NCBI GenBank assembly: GCA_045866215.1
Contig: AP035880.1
Coordinates: 620,001-684,000, forward strand
Source of the DNA: Croceivirga sp009797885
Lineage (GTDB): Bacteria; Bacteroidota; Bacteroidia; Flavobacteriales; Flavobacteriaceae
Direction of reading: 5' to 3'
DNA length: 64,000 bases
Translations under genes and position numbers: made by a program
The notes under the pieces: generated by a model
Database searches by the model: none
What the model saw: the letters and a program-made list of their open reading frames with translations, nothing else
What the model was told of the DNA's origin: nothing
Part shown: piece by piece, positions 18,291 to 26,908 of the stretch
Layout: every line of letters starts with the position of its first letter
Position numbering within the stretch: position 1 is the stretch's first letter

Positions 18291-21200
18291 TTACCTACTA
18301 TTTAAATAAAAGTAATCGCTTTCTGTAATTTGATTCCCATTGGGATCTTCGTAATCAAAAATATAGTAATATACTCCAGATGGTAGAAATTCATTGACAT
18401 CCAAGGTAGATCTTCCTCTTGATCTTCCATCAAATACATTATTGATATTGTTGTAATTACTCCCGTTGAATACCAATACTCCCCATCTATTATAAATTCT
18501 CATTCGATTGTTGGGAATCCTTTCTACATTAAAAATAAACAAGAAACTGTTCGTCGCACTATTAATATCCATAAACTGGTTCACAATGATGTCCAGGACA
18601 TTTGGATCAGGATCAAGGTAATCCGGCGTGCCGTCACCGTCCGTATCGTCATTGGTCGGGTCGCCGTCACCGTCCGTATCCTCATCGGGGGTGTCGATCC
18701 CGTCACCGTCATCGTCGATGTCACGGTAGTTCACGTCCTCCGTGCCGTCCGTGTCCGGTAGGTCGTTCGCAGGGTCGTCGATCTCGTCGTTAACGTCGAA
18801 GCCGTCGTCCACGTCCGAGCCCTCGTAACCGTCGTCAAGGCCGTCACCGTCAGTGTCCGTGCCCGTGAACGCCTGGTCCGGCACTCCGTCGAAGTCAAAG
18901 TCGTTCCCCTCGTTGTTGTCCGGTACAAGGTCGTTGTCCGAGTCGTCGTCAAGGTAGTCCGGTTCGTCCGTACCGTCCGTGTTCTCCGGTGTGATACCCT
19001 CGTCACCGCTGCCCTCATAGGTATCGTCAAGGCCGTCACCGTCAGTGTCGGTGCCGCTCGGCGCCACATAGCCAGAGGTCGGCTGGCCCTCCACGTTGTC
19101 CGGGATGCCGTCGTTGTCGCTGTCGATGTCCAGATGGTTCGGGATGCCATCGCCGTCGCTGTCCAATGGGTCCGTCAAAGGGTCGCCGTCACCGTCAAGG
19201 TCGGGGTCCTCAACAACATCGAGTATACCGTCGTTGTCATCGTCGATGTCCACAACGTCCGGTACCCCGTCGCCATCGGTGTCCGTGCCGTCTCCATCGG
19301 GGTCAAGGTAGTCCGGCGTGCCGTCACCGTCCGTATCGTCATTCGTAGGGTCGCCGTCACCGTCGGCGTCCTCATCGGGCGTGTCGATCCCGTCACCGTC
19401 ATCGTCGATGTCACGGTAGTTCACGTCCTCCGTGCCGTCCGTGTCCGGTAGGTCGTTCGCAGGGTCGTCGATCTCGTCGTTAACGTCGAAGCCGTCGTCC
19501 ACGTCCGAGCCCTCGTAACCGTCGTCAAGGCCGTCACCGTCAGTGTCCGTGCCCGTGAACGCCTGGTCCGGTACTCCGTCGAAGTCAAAGTCGTTCCCCT
19601 CGTTGTTGTCCGGTACAAGGTCGTTGTCCGAGTCGTCGTCAAGGTAGTCCGGTTCGTCCGTACCGTCCGTGTTCTCAGGCGTGATACCCTCGTCACCGCT
19701 GCCCTCATAGGCATCGTCAAGGCCGTCACCGTCAGTGTCGGTGCCGCTCGGCGCCACATAGCCCGAGGTCGGCTGGCCCTCCACGTTGTCCGGGATGCCG
19801 TCGTTGTCACTGTCGATGTCCAGATGGTTCGGGATGCCGTCGCCGTCGCTGTCCAATGGGTCCGTCAAAGGGTCGCCGTCACCGTCAAGGTCGGGGTCCT
19901 CAACAACATCGAGTATACCGTCGTTGTCATCGTCGATGTCCACAACGTCCGGTACCCCGTCGCCATCGGTGTCCGTGCCGTCTCCATCGGGGTCAAGGTA
20001 GTCCGGCGTGCCGTCACCGTCCGTATCGTCATTCGTAGGGTCGCCGTCACCGTCCGTATCCTCATCCGGGGTGTCGATCCCGTCACCGTCATCGTCGATG
20101 TCACGGTAGTTCACGTCCTCCGTGCCGTCCGTGTCCGGTAGGTCGTTCGCAGGGTCGTCGATCTCGTCGTTAACGTCGAAGCCGTCGTCCACGTCCGAGC
20201 CCTCGTATCCGTCGTCAAGGCCGTCACCGTCAGTGTCCGTGCCCGTGAACGCCTGGTCCGGCACTCCGTCGAAGTCAAAGTCGTTCCCCTCGTTGTTGTC
20301 CGGTACAAGGTCGTTGTCAGAGTCGTCGTCAAGGTAGTCCGGTTCGTCCGTACCGTCCGTGTTCTCAGGCGTGATACCCTCGTCACCGCTGCCCTCATAG
20401 GCATCGTCAAGGCCGTCACCGTCAGTGTCGGTGCCGCTCGGCGCCACATAGCCCGAGGTCGGCTGGCCCTCCACGTTGTCCGGGATGCCGTCGTTGTCAC
20501 TGTCGATGTCCAGATGGTTCGGGATGCCGTCGCCGTCGCTGTCCAATGGGTCCGTCAAAGGGTCGCCGTCACCGTCAAGGTCGGGGTCCTCAACAACATC
20601 GAGTATACCGTCGTTGTCATCGTCGATGTCCACAACGTCCGGTACCCCGTCGCCATCGGTGTCCGTGCCGTCTCCATCGGGGTCAAGGTAGTCCGGCGTG
20701 CCGTCACCGTCCGTATCGTCATTCGTAGGGTCGCCGTCACCGTCGGCGTCCTCATCCGGGGTGTCGATCCCGTCACCGTCATCGTCGATGTCACGGTAGT
20801 TCACGTCCTCCGTGCCGTCCGTGTCCGGTAGGTCGTTCGCAGGGTCGTCGATCTCGTCGTTAACGTCGAAGCCGTCGTCCACGTCCGAGCCCTCGTATCC
20901 GTCGTCAAGGCCGTCACCGTCAGTGTCCGTGCCCGTGAACGCCTGGTCCGGCACTCCGTCGAAGTCAAAGTCGTTCCCCTCGTTGTTGTCCGGTACAAGG
21001 TCGTTGTCGGAGTCGTCGTCAAGGTAGTCCGGTTCGTCCGTACCGTCCGTGTTCTCAGGCGTGATACCCTCGTCACCGCTGCCCTCATAGGCATCGTCAA
21101 GGCCGTCACCGTCAGTGTCGGTGCCGCTCGGCGCCACATAGCCCGAGGTCGGCTGGCCCTCCACGTTGTCCGGGATGCCGTCGTTGTCACTGTCGATGTC

Positions 21201-23942
21201 CAGATGGTTCGGGATGCCGTCGCCGTCGCTGTCCAATGGGTCCGTCAAAGGGTCGCCGTCACCGTCAAGGTCGGGGTCCTCAACAACATCGAGTATACCG
21301 TCGTTGTCATCGTCGATGTCCACAACGTCCGGTACCCCGTCGCCATCGGTGTCCGTGCCGTCTCCATCGGGGTCAAGGTAGTCCGGCGTGCCGTCACCGT
21401 CCGTATCGTCATTCGTAGGGTCGCCGTCACCGTCGGCGTCCTCATCCGGGGTGTCGATCCCGTCACCGTCATCGTCGATGTCACGGTAGTTCACGTCCTC
21501 CGTGCCGTCCGTGTCCGGTAGGTCGTTCGCAGGGTCGTCGATCTCGTCGTTAACGTCGAAGCCGTCGTCCACGTCCGAGCCCTCGTAACCGTCGTCAAGG
21601 CCGTCACCGTCAGTGTCCGTGCCCGTGAACGCCTGGTCCGGCACTCCGTCGAAGTCAAAGTCGTTCCCCTCGTTGTTGTCCGGTACAAGGTCGTTGTCAG
21701 AGTCGTCGTCAAGGTAGTCCGGTTCGTCCGTACCGTCCGTGTTCTCAGGCGTGATACCCTCGTCACCGCTGCCCTCATAGGCATCGTCAAGGCCGTCACC
21801 GTCAGTGTCGGTGCCGCTCGGCGCCACATAGCCCGAGGTCGGCTGGCCCTCCACGTTGTCCGGGATGCCGTCGTTGTCACTGTCGATGTCCAGATGGTTC
21901 GGGATGCCGTCGCCGTCGCTGTCCAATGGGTCCGTCAAAGGGTCGCCGTCACCGTCAAGGTCGGGGTCCTCAACAACATCGAGTATACCGTCGTTGTCAT
22001 CGTCGATGTCCACAACGTCCGGTACCCCGTCGCCATCGGTGTCCGTGCCGTCTCCATCGGGGTCAAGGTAGTCCGGCGTGCCGTCACCGTCCGTATCGTC
22101 ATTCGTAGGGTCGCCGTCACCGTCGGCGTCCTCATCCGGGGTGTCGATCCCGTCACCGTCATCGTCGATGTCACGGTAGTTCACGTCCTCCGTGCCGTCC
22201 GTGTCCGGTAGGTCGTTCGCAGGGTCGTCGATCTCGTCGTTAACGTCGAAGCCGTCGTCCACGTCCGAGCCCTCGTATCCGTCGTCAAGGCCGTCACCGT
22301 CAGTGTCCGTGCCCGTGAACGCCTGGTCCGGCACTCCGTCGAAGTCAAAGTCGTTCCCCTCGTTGTTGTCCGGTACAAGGTCGTTGTCGGAGTCGTCGTC
22401 AAGGTAGTCCGGTTCGTCCGTACCGTCCGTGTTCTCAGGCGTGATACCCTCGTCACCGCTGCCCTCATAGGCATCGTCAAGGCCGTCACCGTCAGTGTCG
22501 GTGCCGCTCGGCGCCACATAGCCCGAGGTCGGCTGGCCCTCCACGTTGTCCGGGATGCCGTCGTTGTCGCTGTCGATGTCCAGATGGTTCGGGATGCCGT
22601 CGCCGTCACTGTCCGGACAGATAACAGGTGCTATACTAAGTCCAATGCCGTTATTGGTTTGTGGACTTGTTGTAAAAAGCGCTATGCTAGATGCAAAGGA
22701 CACGGATTCCCAAAGAAAATTCTCGGGATTGGAGCCCGTTGTGGAATTGACCACATATTCATTGCCATTATTTTCTGCAGTTATTCCGTTCTTCAGATTG
22801 GAAAGAAATCGGTATCGTGCATTATCCAGAGCAATGAGGCCATCGGAACTCATTGCCTCCAATCCCCTGGAATGTTCCGCCTGAATCAAAACGGGTACCG
22901 TTCCTGAAAAATCAAATCGTGTAGGGCTACCGCTCTTTACGGTGAACCTCCCTGAACTCAAGGTCATACCATTGGTCACACTGACCAATATGCTGCCCGA
23001 GGGCAATCCAAATTTTGAGCTTAAATCTGTCTCAATGGAGGACAGGTTCGAGGAACCACTTGGAAAACCGAAATCAGAAGGACTTATGGATTCAAAGTTT
23101 GACGGGTTGCATTCCAAGGTATCCAGCAGCCCATCATTATCATCATCGATATCCACTACATCCAAAACACCATCACCGTCAGTGTCCGGACAGATTACAG
23201 GTGCTATACTAAGTCCAATGCCGTTGTTGGTTTGTGGACTTGTCGTAAAAAACGCTATGCTCGAAACAAAGGACACAGATTCCCAAAGAAAATTCTCGGG
23301 ATTGGAGCCCGTTGTGGAATTGACCACATATTCATTGCCATTATTTTCTGCAGTTATTCCGTTCTTCAGATTGGAAAGAAATCGGTACGGTGCATTATCC
23401 AGGGCTCTAATGCCATCAGAACTCATTGCCTCCAACCCCCTGGAATGTACTGCCTGAACCGTAACAGGTACCGTTCCCGAAAAATCAAAGCGCGTAGGGC
23501 TACCGCTCTTTACGGTGAAATTCCCAGAAGCCAAGGTCATGCCATTGGTCACACTCACCAATATGCTACCCGCGGGCAGCCCAAATTTTGAGCTTAAATC
23601 CGTCTCAATGGAGGATAGGTTCGAGGAACCACTTGGAAAACCGAAATCAGAAGGACTTATGGGTTCATAGTTTGAGGGGTTGTATTCCGCAACATCCACT
23701 AGGGCCTCCTTGTCTTCATCAATGTCTATCTGGTCAGTCACTTCATCACCGCCCGTATTCGCATTTTTGTCCTTATTTATATCGTCTTCAATCTTACTTT
23801 TATCCGTATCAGTCCATACGAATGATGTCCTGTTGGGGACATCATTTGCGGCAAGGGGTGCAAAGGAGCTTAAAACGAAGACCATTGGAATTAAAACCAA
23901 ACAAGTTGGCAAATGAAATGACTTCCGTACTGATTTTTCCAT
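18291..23942 (-). CDS. Large TSP3-repeat cell-surface adhesin with T9SS type B sorting domain
   Basis: The 1,883-residue secreted protein has a signal peptide (start MEKSVRKSFHLP, hydrophobic core to ~residue 32). Two copies of a ~191-residue domain follow (~68-440; marker FGFPSGSSNLSSIETDLSSK), each ending in a TSP3 pair or Cys-Pro-Asp junction. About 1,340 residues (~443-1780) are six near-identical 230-residue blocks of Asp-rich TSP3 motifs such as DTDGDGLDD and DIDSDNDGIPDNVEG. The last ~100 residues (RMRIYNRWGVLVFNG, then LPSGVYYYIFDY) are the gliding-motility-associated type B sorting domain. TSP3 motifs in known proteins chelate calcium, so a stiff calcium-loaded stalk is a reasonable inference. 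It is the first gene of an operon with PorP/SprF and OmpA/PorE-like genes, analogous to sprB-sprF. The ligand is unknown. The Asp codons make the array markedly richer in G+C than its neighbours. Confidence 0.93.
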   Translation of the reverse strand: MEKSVRKSFHLPTCLVLIPMVFVLSSFAPLAANDVPNRTSFVWTDTDKSKIEDDINKDKNANTGGDEVTDQIDIDEDKEALVDVAEYNPSNYEPISPSDFGFPSGSSNLSSIETDLSSKFGLPAGSILVSVTNGMTLASGNFTVKSGSPTRFDFSGTVPVTVQAVHSRGLEAMSSDGIRALDNAPYRFLSNLKNGITAENNGNEYVVNSTTGSNPENFLWESVSFVSSIAFFTTSPQTNNGIGLSIAPVICPDTDGDGVLDVVDIDDDNDGLLDTLECNPSNFESISPSDFGFPSGSSNLSSIETDLSSKFGLPSGSILVSVTNGMTLSSGRFTVKSGSPTRFDFSGTVPVLIQAEHSRGLEAMSSDGLIALDNARYRFLSNLKNGITAENNGNEYVVNSTTGSNPENFLWESVSFASSIALFTTSPQTNNGIGLSIAPVICPDSDGDGIPNHLDIDSDNDGIPDNVEGQPTSGYVAPSGTDTDGDGLDDAYEGSGDEGITPENTDGTDEPDYLDDDSDNDLVPDNNEGNDFDFDGVPDQAFTGTDTDGDGLDDGYEGSDVDDGFDVNDEIDDPANDLPDTDGTEDVNYRDIDDDGDGIDTPDEDADGDGDPTNDDTDGDGTPDYLDPDGDGTDTDGDGVPDVVDIDDDNDGILDVVEDPDLDGDGDPLTDPLDSDGDGIPNHLDIDSDNDGIPDNVEGQPTSGYVAPSGTDTDGDGLDDAYEGSGDEGITPENTDGTDEPDYLDDDSDNDLVPDNNEGNDFDFDGVPDQAFTGTDTDGDGLDDGYEGSDVDDGFDVNDEIDDPANDLPDTDGTEDVNYRDIDDDGDGIDTPDEDADGDGDPTNDDTDGDGTPDYLDPDGDGTDTDGDGVPDVVDIDDDNDGILDVVEDPDLDGDGDPLTDPLDSDGDGIPNHLDIDSDNDGIPDNVEGQPTSGYVAPSGTDTDGDGLDDAYEGSGDEGITPENTDGTDEPDYLDDDSDNDLVPDNNEGNDFDFDGVPDQAFTGTDTDGDGLDDGYEGSDVDDGFDVNDEIDDPANDLPDTDGTEDVNYRDIDDDGDGIDTPDEDADGDGDPTNDDTDGDGTPDYLDPDGDGTDTDGDGVPDVVDIDDDNDGILDVVEDPDLDGDGDPLTDPLDSDGDGIPNHLDIDSDNDGIPDNVEGQPTSGYVAPSGTDTDGDGLDDAYEGSGDEGITPENTDGTDEPDYLDDDSDNDLVPDNNEGNDFDFDGVPDQAFTGTDTDGDGLDDGYEGSDVDDGFDVNDEIDDPANDLPDTDGTEDVNYRDIDDDGDGIDTPDEDTDGDGDPTNDDTDGDGTPDYLDPDGDGTDTDGDGVPDVVDIDDDNDGILDVVEDPDLDGDGDPLTDPLDSDGDGIPNHLDIDSDNDGIPDNVEGQPTSGYVAPSGTDTDGDGLDDAYEGSGDEGITPENTDGTDEPDYLDDDSDNDLVPDNNEGNDFDFDGVPDQAFTGTDTDGDGLDDGYEGSDVDDGFDVNDEIDDPANDLPDTDGTEDVNYRDIDDDGDGIDTPDEDADGDGDPTNDDTDGDGTPDYLDPDGDGTDTDGDGVPDVVDIDDDNDGILDVVEDPDLDGDGDPLTDPLDSDGDGIPNHLDIDSDNDGIPDNVEGQPTSGYVAPSGTDTDGDGLDDTYEGSGDEGITPENTDGTDEPDYLDDDSDNDLVPDNNEGNDFDFDGVPDQAFTGTDTDGDGLDDGYEGSDVDDGFDVNDEIDDPANDLPDTDGTEDVNYRDIDDDGDGIDTPDEDTDGDGDPTNDDTDGDGTPDYLDPDPNVLDIIVNQFMDINSATNSFLFIFNVERIPNNRMRIYNRWGVLVFNGSNYNNINNVFDGRSRGRSTLDVNEFLPSGVYYYIFDYEDPNGNQITESDYFYLNSR
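18601..22617 (-). repeat. 690-bp tandem repeat, five full copies plus one partial, encoding TSP3 blocks
   Basis: Equivalent points recur exactly every 690 bp (for example 19096, 19786, 20476, 21166, 21856, 22546), which is 230 codons. Copies are almost identical in DNA. Visible differences include Ala/Thr in the EDADGDG motif of two copies and an Ala-to-Thr change in DDAYEG of the last copy. The promoter-distal copy lacks its last ~120 bp, where the sorting domain begins. Confidence 0.95.
22615..23700 (-). repeat. ~573-bp direct duplication encoding the N-terminal adhesin domain
   Basis: Two in-frame copies lie about 573 bp apart (for example 23084 and 23657). They encode the same domain, with small differences such as VTVQAVHSRG against VLIQAEHSRG. 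Both end in a SIAPVICPD junction. Confidence 0.9.
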
Positions 23943-24327
23943 AAATGATAGTTTTACTTAAACATATCACCATGGCTTTCGTAGGCATATTTCTTTCACT
24001 GAGATTGTGGGGCAATCGGCGTCAGCGCAAGATATTCGATTTTCTCATCAAATAACTTGGCATAATTACTTTTTATCCATGAGAACTCCTATTTTACTCG
24101 ATTAACTACTTGTTTTTTGTTTATGTTTTATTTACGCAAAAAATTTGTTAATGGATTTCAATGGGAAATAAGGACATAAATAGGTCAAAATCGACCGAAA
24201 AATACCTTAGTCCGTACACATCAAACCCCATTTTTTATTGAAATTATCCTATGGATATTAACAATTGAAAACCAGAATGTCCAACAAGGTCAACTTAGAT
24301 TGATTTATTTTTGCCCAAATTTTTTAA
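23943..24327. other. Divergent intergenic region between the adhesin operon and prfC
   Basis: These 385 A+T-rich bases separate two divergently transcribed genes and must hold both promoters. TATTTTTG at 24306-24313 on the plus strand matches the -7 motif, but no -33 partner lies at the right spacing and the leader would be very short. On the minus strand only a 7-of-8 match (TATGTTTA, 23959-23966) was found. Apart from the bulged hairpin at 23997-24027, nothing else stands out. Confidence 0.5.
23997..24027 (-). other. Candidate structured RNA element in the adhesin operon leader
   Basis: Read as minus-strand RNA, an outer 6-bp stem pairs 24022-24027 with 23997-24002 (one G-U pair). It is followed by a 4-nt bulge (24018-24021) and an inner 5-bp stem GATTG/CAATC closed by a 5-nt loop. 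The element ends 54 nt before the adhesin ATG at 23942. It matches no riboswitch class known to me, and a chance fold is possible. Confidence 0.35.
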
Positions 24328-25917
24328 ATGGATTTTGAGAAGGAAATAGCCAGACGCAGAACTTTTGGAATTATATCCCACCCAGATGCGGGAAAAACAA
24401 CACTCACAGAAAAATTGCTGTTGTTCGGAGGTGCAATACAAGAAGCGGGAGCTGTGAAAAGCAATAAAATAAAAAAGTCCGCTACGAGTGATTTTATGGA
24501 AATTGAGCGCCAAAGGGGGATATCCGTGGCGACCTCCGTCCTGGCCTTTAATTATAGGGACCGAAAGATAAATATTCTGGATACCCCGGGACACAAAGAT
24601 TTTGCGGAGGACACCTTTAGGACCTTAACCGCAGTGGACAGTGTTATTGTGGTCATTGACGTTGCCAAGGGTGTGGAAGAGCAAACGGAAAAACTGGTTG
24701 AGGTATGTAGGATGCGAAATATTCCCATGATCGTTTTTATAAACAAACTGGATCGTGAAGGGAAGGATGCTTTTGACCTACTGGATGAGGTGGAGCAAAA
24801 GCTGGGATTAACGGTAACACCGCTGAGTTTCCCCATCGGAATGGGGTATGATTTTAAAGGAATCTACAATATTTATGAAAAGAACATTAACCTCTTTAGT
24901 GGAAATAGCAAGCAACATATTGAGGACACCATTGCTTTTGATGATTTAGATAGCCCTGAATTGGAAGGGATTATTGGAGAATCCCATGCCCATAATTTAC
25001 GGGAATATCTGGAATTGGCCGGGGCAGTCTATCCCGAGTTCAACAAGAAGGAATATTTGGAAGGTGGTCTACAGCCCGTTTTCTTCGGTTCCGCGTTGAA
25101 TAATTTCGGTGTTCGGGAACTATTGGATTGTTTTATTGAAATAGCTCCTGCTCCAAGACCCAAAATGGCCGAAGAACGACTGGTTAAATCCAATGAAAGT
25201 GATTTTTCGGGATTTGTTTTTAAAATCCATGCCAATATGGACCCCAAACACCGTGATCGCTTAGCTTTCGTAAAAATCGTCTCCGGTACTTTTGAGCGCA
25301 ATACCCCATATCTACATGTAAGACAGGATAAAAGAATAAAATTCTCCAGTCCGAATGCCTTTTTTGCCGAAAAAAAGGAAATTGTGGATGTTTCCTATCC
25401 AGGGGATATTGTGGGCCTCCATGATACCGGAAACTTCAAAATTGGCGATACCTTAACCAATGGGGAGAGATTAAGTTACAAAGGTATTCCCAGCTTTTCA
25501 CCGGAACACTTTAGATATATCAACAATGCGGACCCCATGAAGGCCAAACAACTGAACAAGGGAATTGACCAACTCATGGATGAGGGTGTTGCCCAACTAT
25601 TTACCCTGGAACTTAACGGAAGAAAAGTCATTGGGACAGTTGGGGCATTACAATATGAAGTAATCCAATATCGATTGGAGCATGAATATGGGGCCAAATG
25701 TACCTATGAAAACTTTCCTGTCCACAAGGCATGTTGGGTCGATCCTGAAAAGGAAAATGAAGAATTCGCAGAATTCAAACGTATCAAACAAAAATATCTG
25801 GCTAAGGATAAAATGGGGCAATTGGTCTTTTTAGCGGATTCTGCTTTCTCATTACAAATGACACAACAGAAATACCCCACCGTTAAATTCCGTTTCACTT
25901 CCGAAAAAGCATCATAG
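24328..25917 (+). CDS. prfC: Peptide chain release factor 3
   Basis: This 529-residue translational GTPase releases RF1 and RF2 from the ribosome after peptide hydrolysis. Visible GTPase motifs are G1 SHPDAGKTTLTEKLLLFGGA (from ~residue 17), G2 RGISVATSV, G3 DTPGHKDFAEDTFRTLTAVD and G4 INKLDRE. The QRGISV switch region and the KSNKIKKSATSDFMEIERQR stretch are typical of RF3 rather than EF-G. The length is the usual one for the family. The ATG at 24328 is chosen because the canonical DFEKEIARRRTFGIISHPD start follows directly. It stands alone, divergent from the adhesin operon and followed by a probable terminator. It has no functional link to the surface genes around it. Confidence 0.97.
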   Translation: MDFEKEIARRRTFGIISHPDAGKTTLTEKLLLFGGAIQEAGAVKSNKIKKSATSDFMEIERQRGISVATSVLAFNYRDRKINILDTPGHKDFAEDTFRTLTAVDSVIVVIDVAKGVEEQTEKLVEVCRMRNIPMIVFINKLDREGKDAFDLLDEVEQKLGLTVTPLSFPIGMGYDFKGIYNIYEKNINLFSGNSKQHIEDTIAFDDLDSPELEGIIGESHAHNLREYLELAGAVYPEFNKKEYLEGGLQPVFFGSALNNFGVRELLDCFIEIAPAPRPKMAEERLVKSNESDFSGFVFKIHANMDPKHRDRLAFVKIVSGTFERNTPYLHVRQDKRIKFSSPNAFFAEKKEIVDVSYPGDIVGLHDTGNFKIGDTLTNGERLSYKGIPSFSPEHFRYINNADPMKAKQLNKGIDQLMDEGVAQLFTLELNGRKVIGTVGALQYEVIQYRLEHEYGAKCTYENFPVHKACWVDPEKENEEFAEFKRIKQKYLAKDKMGQLVFLADSAFSLQMTQQKYPTVKFRFTSEKAS

Positions 25918-25952
25918 CCCTGAGAATGCCAACTTTGGTAATAACGTAAAGA

Positions 25953-25985
25953 GGTGAAACAAAACACTCCGTTTTACCATTTTTG
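25953..25985 (+). terminator. Probable rho-independent terminator of prfC
   Basis: The arms GGTGAAAC (25953-25960) and GTTTTACC (25971-25978) pair over 8 bp with one G-U pair and a 10-nt loop. They are followed by ATTTTTG. The element lies 36 bp after the prfC stop. Confidence 0.5.
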
Positions 25986-26908
25986 CACAACCCTTGGAAA
26001 AGCACATATTTAAAAGGGAGTTGAGTGATTTTTTGCCATTTTGGGACAATTGAAGGAACACTTAACCATTTCCAAGGCCCGCCCACTCCTTCATGGTAAA
26101 AATCGTACCTGTGCTTACCGTGCAATGTAGTTTTTGTACCCTTTTGTGTATTTAACGCATCGTGGCCGAATTAAAGCTATGTTTATTGGTAGCTATGAAG
26201 AATCCATGTGAAGAGTACATTCTTACCGTGTAGGTCAGGGACCTATGGTCAAAAACAAAATCGATAAGGATTTTTTTAAATCCAATGGATTGGAAACAAA
26301 GGACTGTCACTTGACCAAATTACGACCAGGGTGATCGAAAAGTATTCCCCTTGTTTTGGACAGTAAACAATGATAAAATCCTTCCCAAATTCTTGATTTT
26401 CTGGTAAAACCTGATCGTGGATCCCATTTGTTTTCAAATAGCGACGCCTGTTACATTAGAATTAAGGCTTTGGTCCCAAGGGAGGTATTTTTGTTTTACT
26501 GGTTATTTACTGTGTATCAGTGGCGATTGAAGAGGAAAATTCCCAAGGAACCCTCCCACTCGGAAAACCTGGAAAAACATCCGGTTTCAAGGCAGTGGGT
26601 TAGGTCAATTGGATGATTTGGAAAGATTGGATTTTAAGATACCGACCGTTTTGGGAAATTATACGAAAACAATGTCCAGAATGTTGTCGAGAGTATGGGG
26701 TTTGGAATGTTCCGGATACCCCAAGTTTTCTTTGTGCCCATTTCCACCATTCCGCCATAAAATCCATACCATAACCCTTAGCGCAAAATCGGGAACCTTC
26801 CCTTCCCTTGTTGCGGGACCGATCAATCCAAGGTCGATGACCTCATTCAAATGCTTTGACGCTTCATCCCTAATAAGAACAAATTACGTTATAGGCCTAA
26901 GAAGGCCC
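25986..26908. other. Long region without a convincing gene upstream of the giant BspA/HYR gene
   Basis: About 920 bp without a recognisable protein. The last 300 bp are open in the frame of the downstream giant gene, but they encode a sequence with no signal-peptide or domain character (TTG at 26609, an ATG at 26837). Small hairpins are visible, such as TAGGTC/GACCTA at 26231-26245 and GGATTT/AAATCC near 26268-26283. A TATTTTTG -7-like motif occurs at 26486-26493, without a well-spaced -33 element. It may hold the promoter and a long leader. Confidence 0.5.

Noticed and set aside
18602..22907. Families of 60-140-codon open frames on both strands repeating every 690 bp
   Set aside because: They are frame-shifted or antisense readings of the TSP3 array, rich in Thr/Arg or Ser/Pro, and recur only because the DNA repeats.
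24306..24313. TATTTTTG as the prfC promoter
   Set aside because: No -33 element at proper spacing was found and the leader would be only a few bases, so it is mentioned but not called.
25895..26125. A 76-codon minus-strand frame downstream of prfC
   Set aside because: It overlaps the prfC 3' end and its terminator hairpin and resembles no protein family.
26609..26908. N-terminal extension of the giant protein from a TTG at 26609
   Set aside because: The first 100 residues have no signal-peptide or domain features. The hydrophobic leader at residue 101 (ATG 26909) fits a secreted protein.
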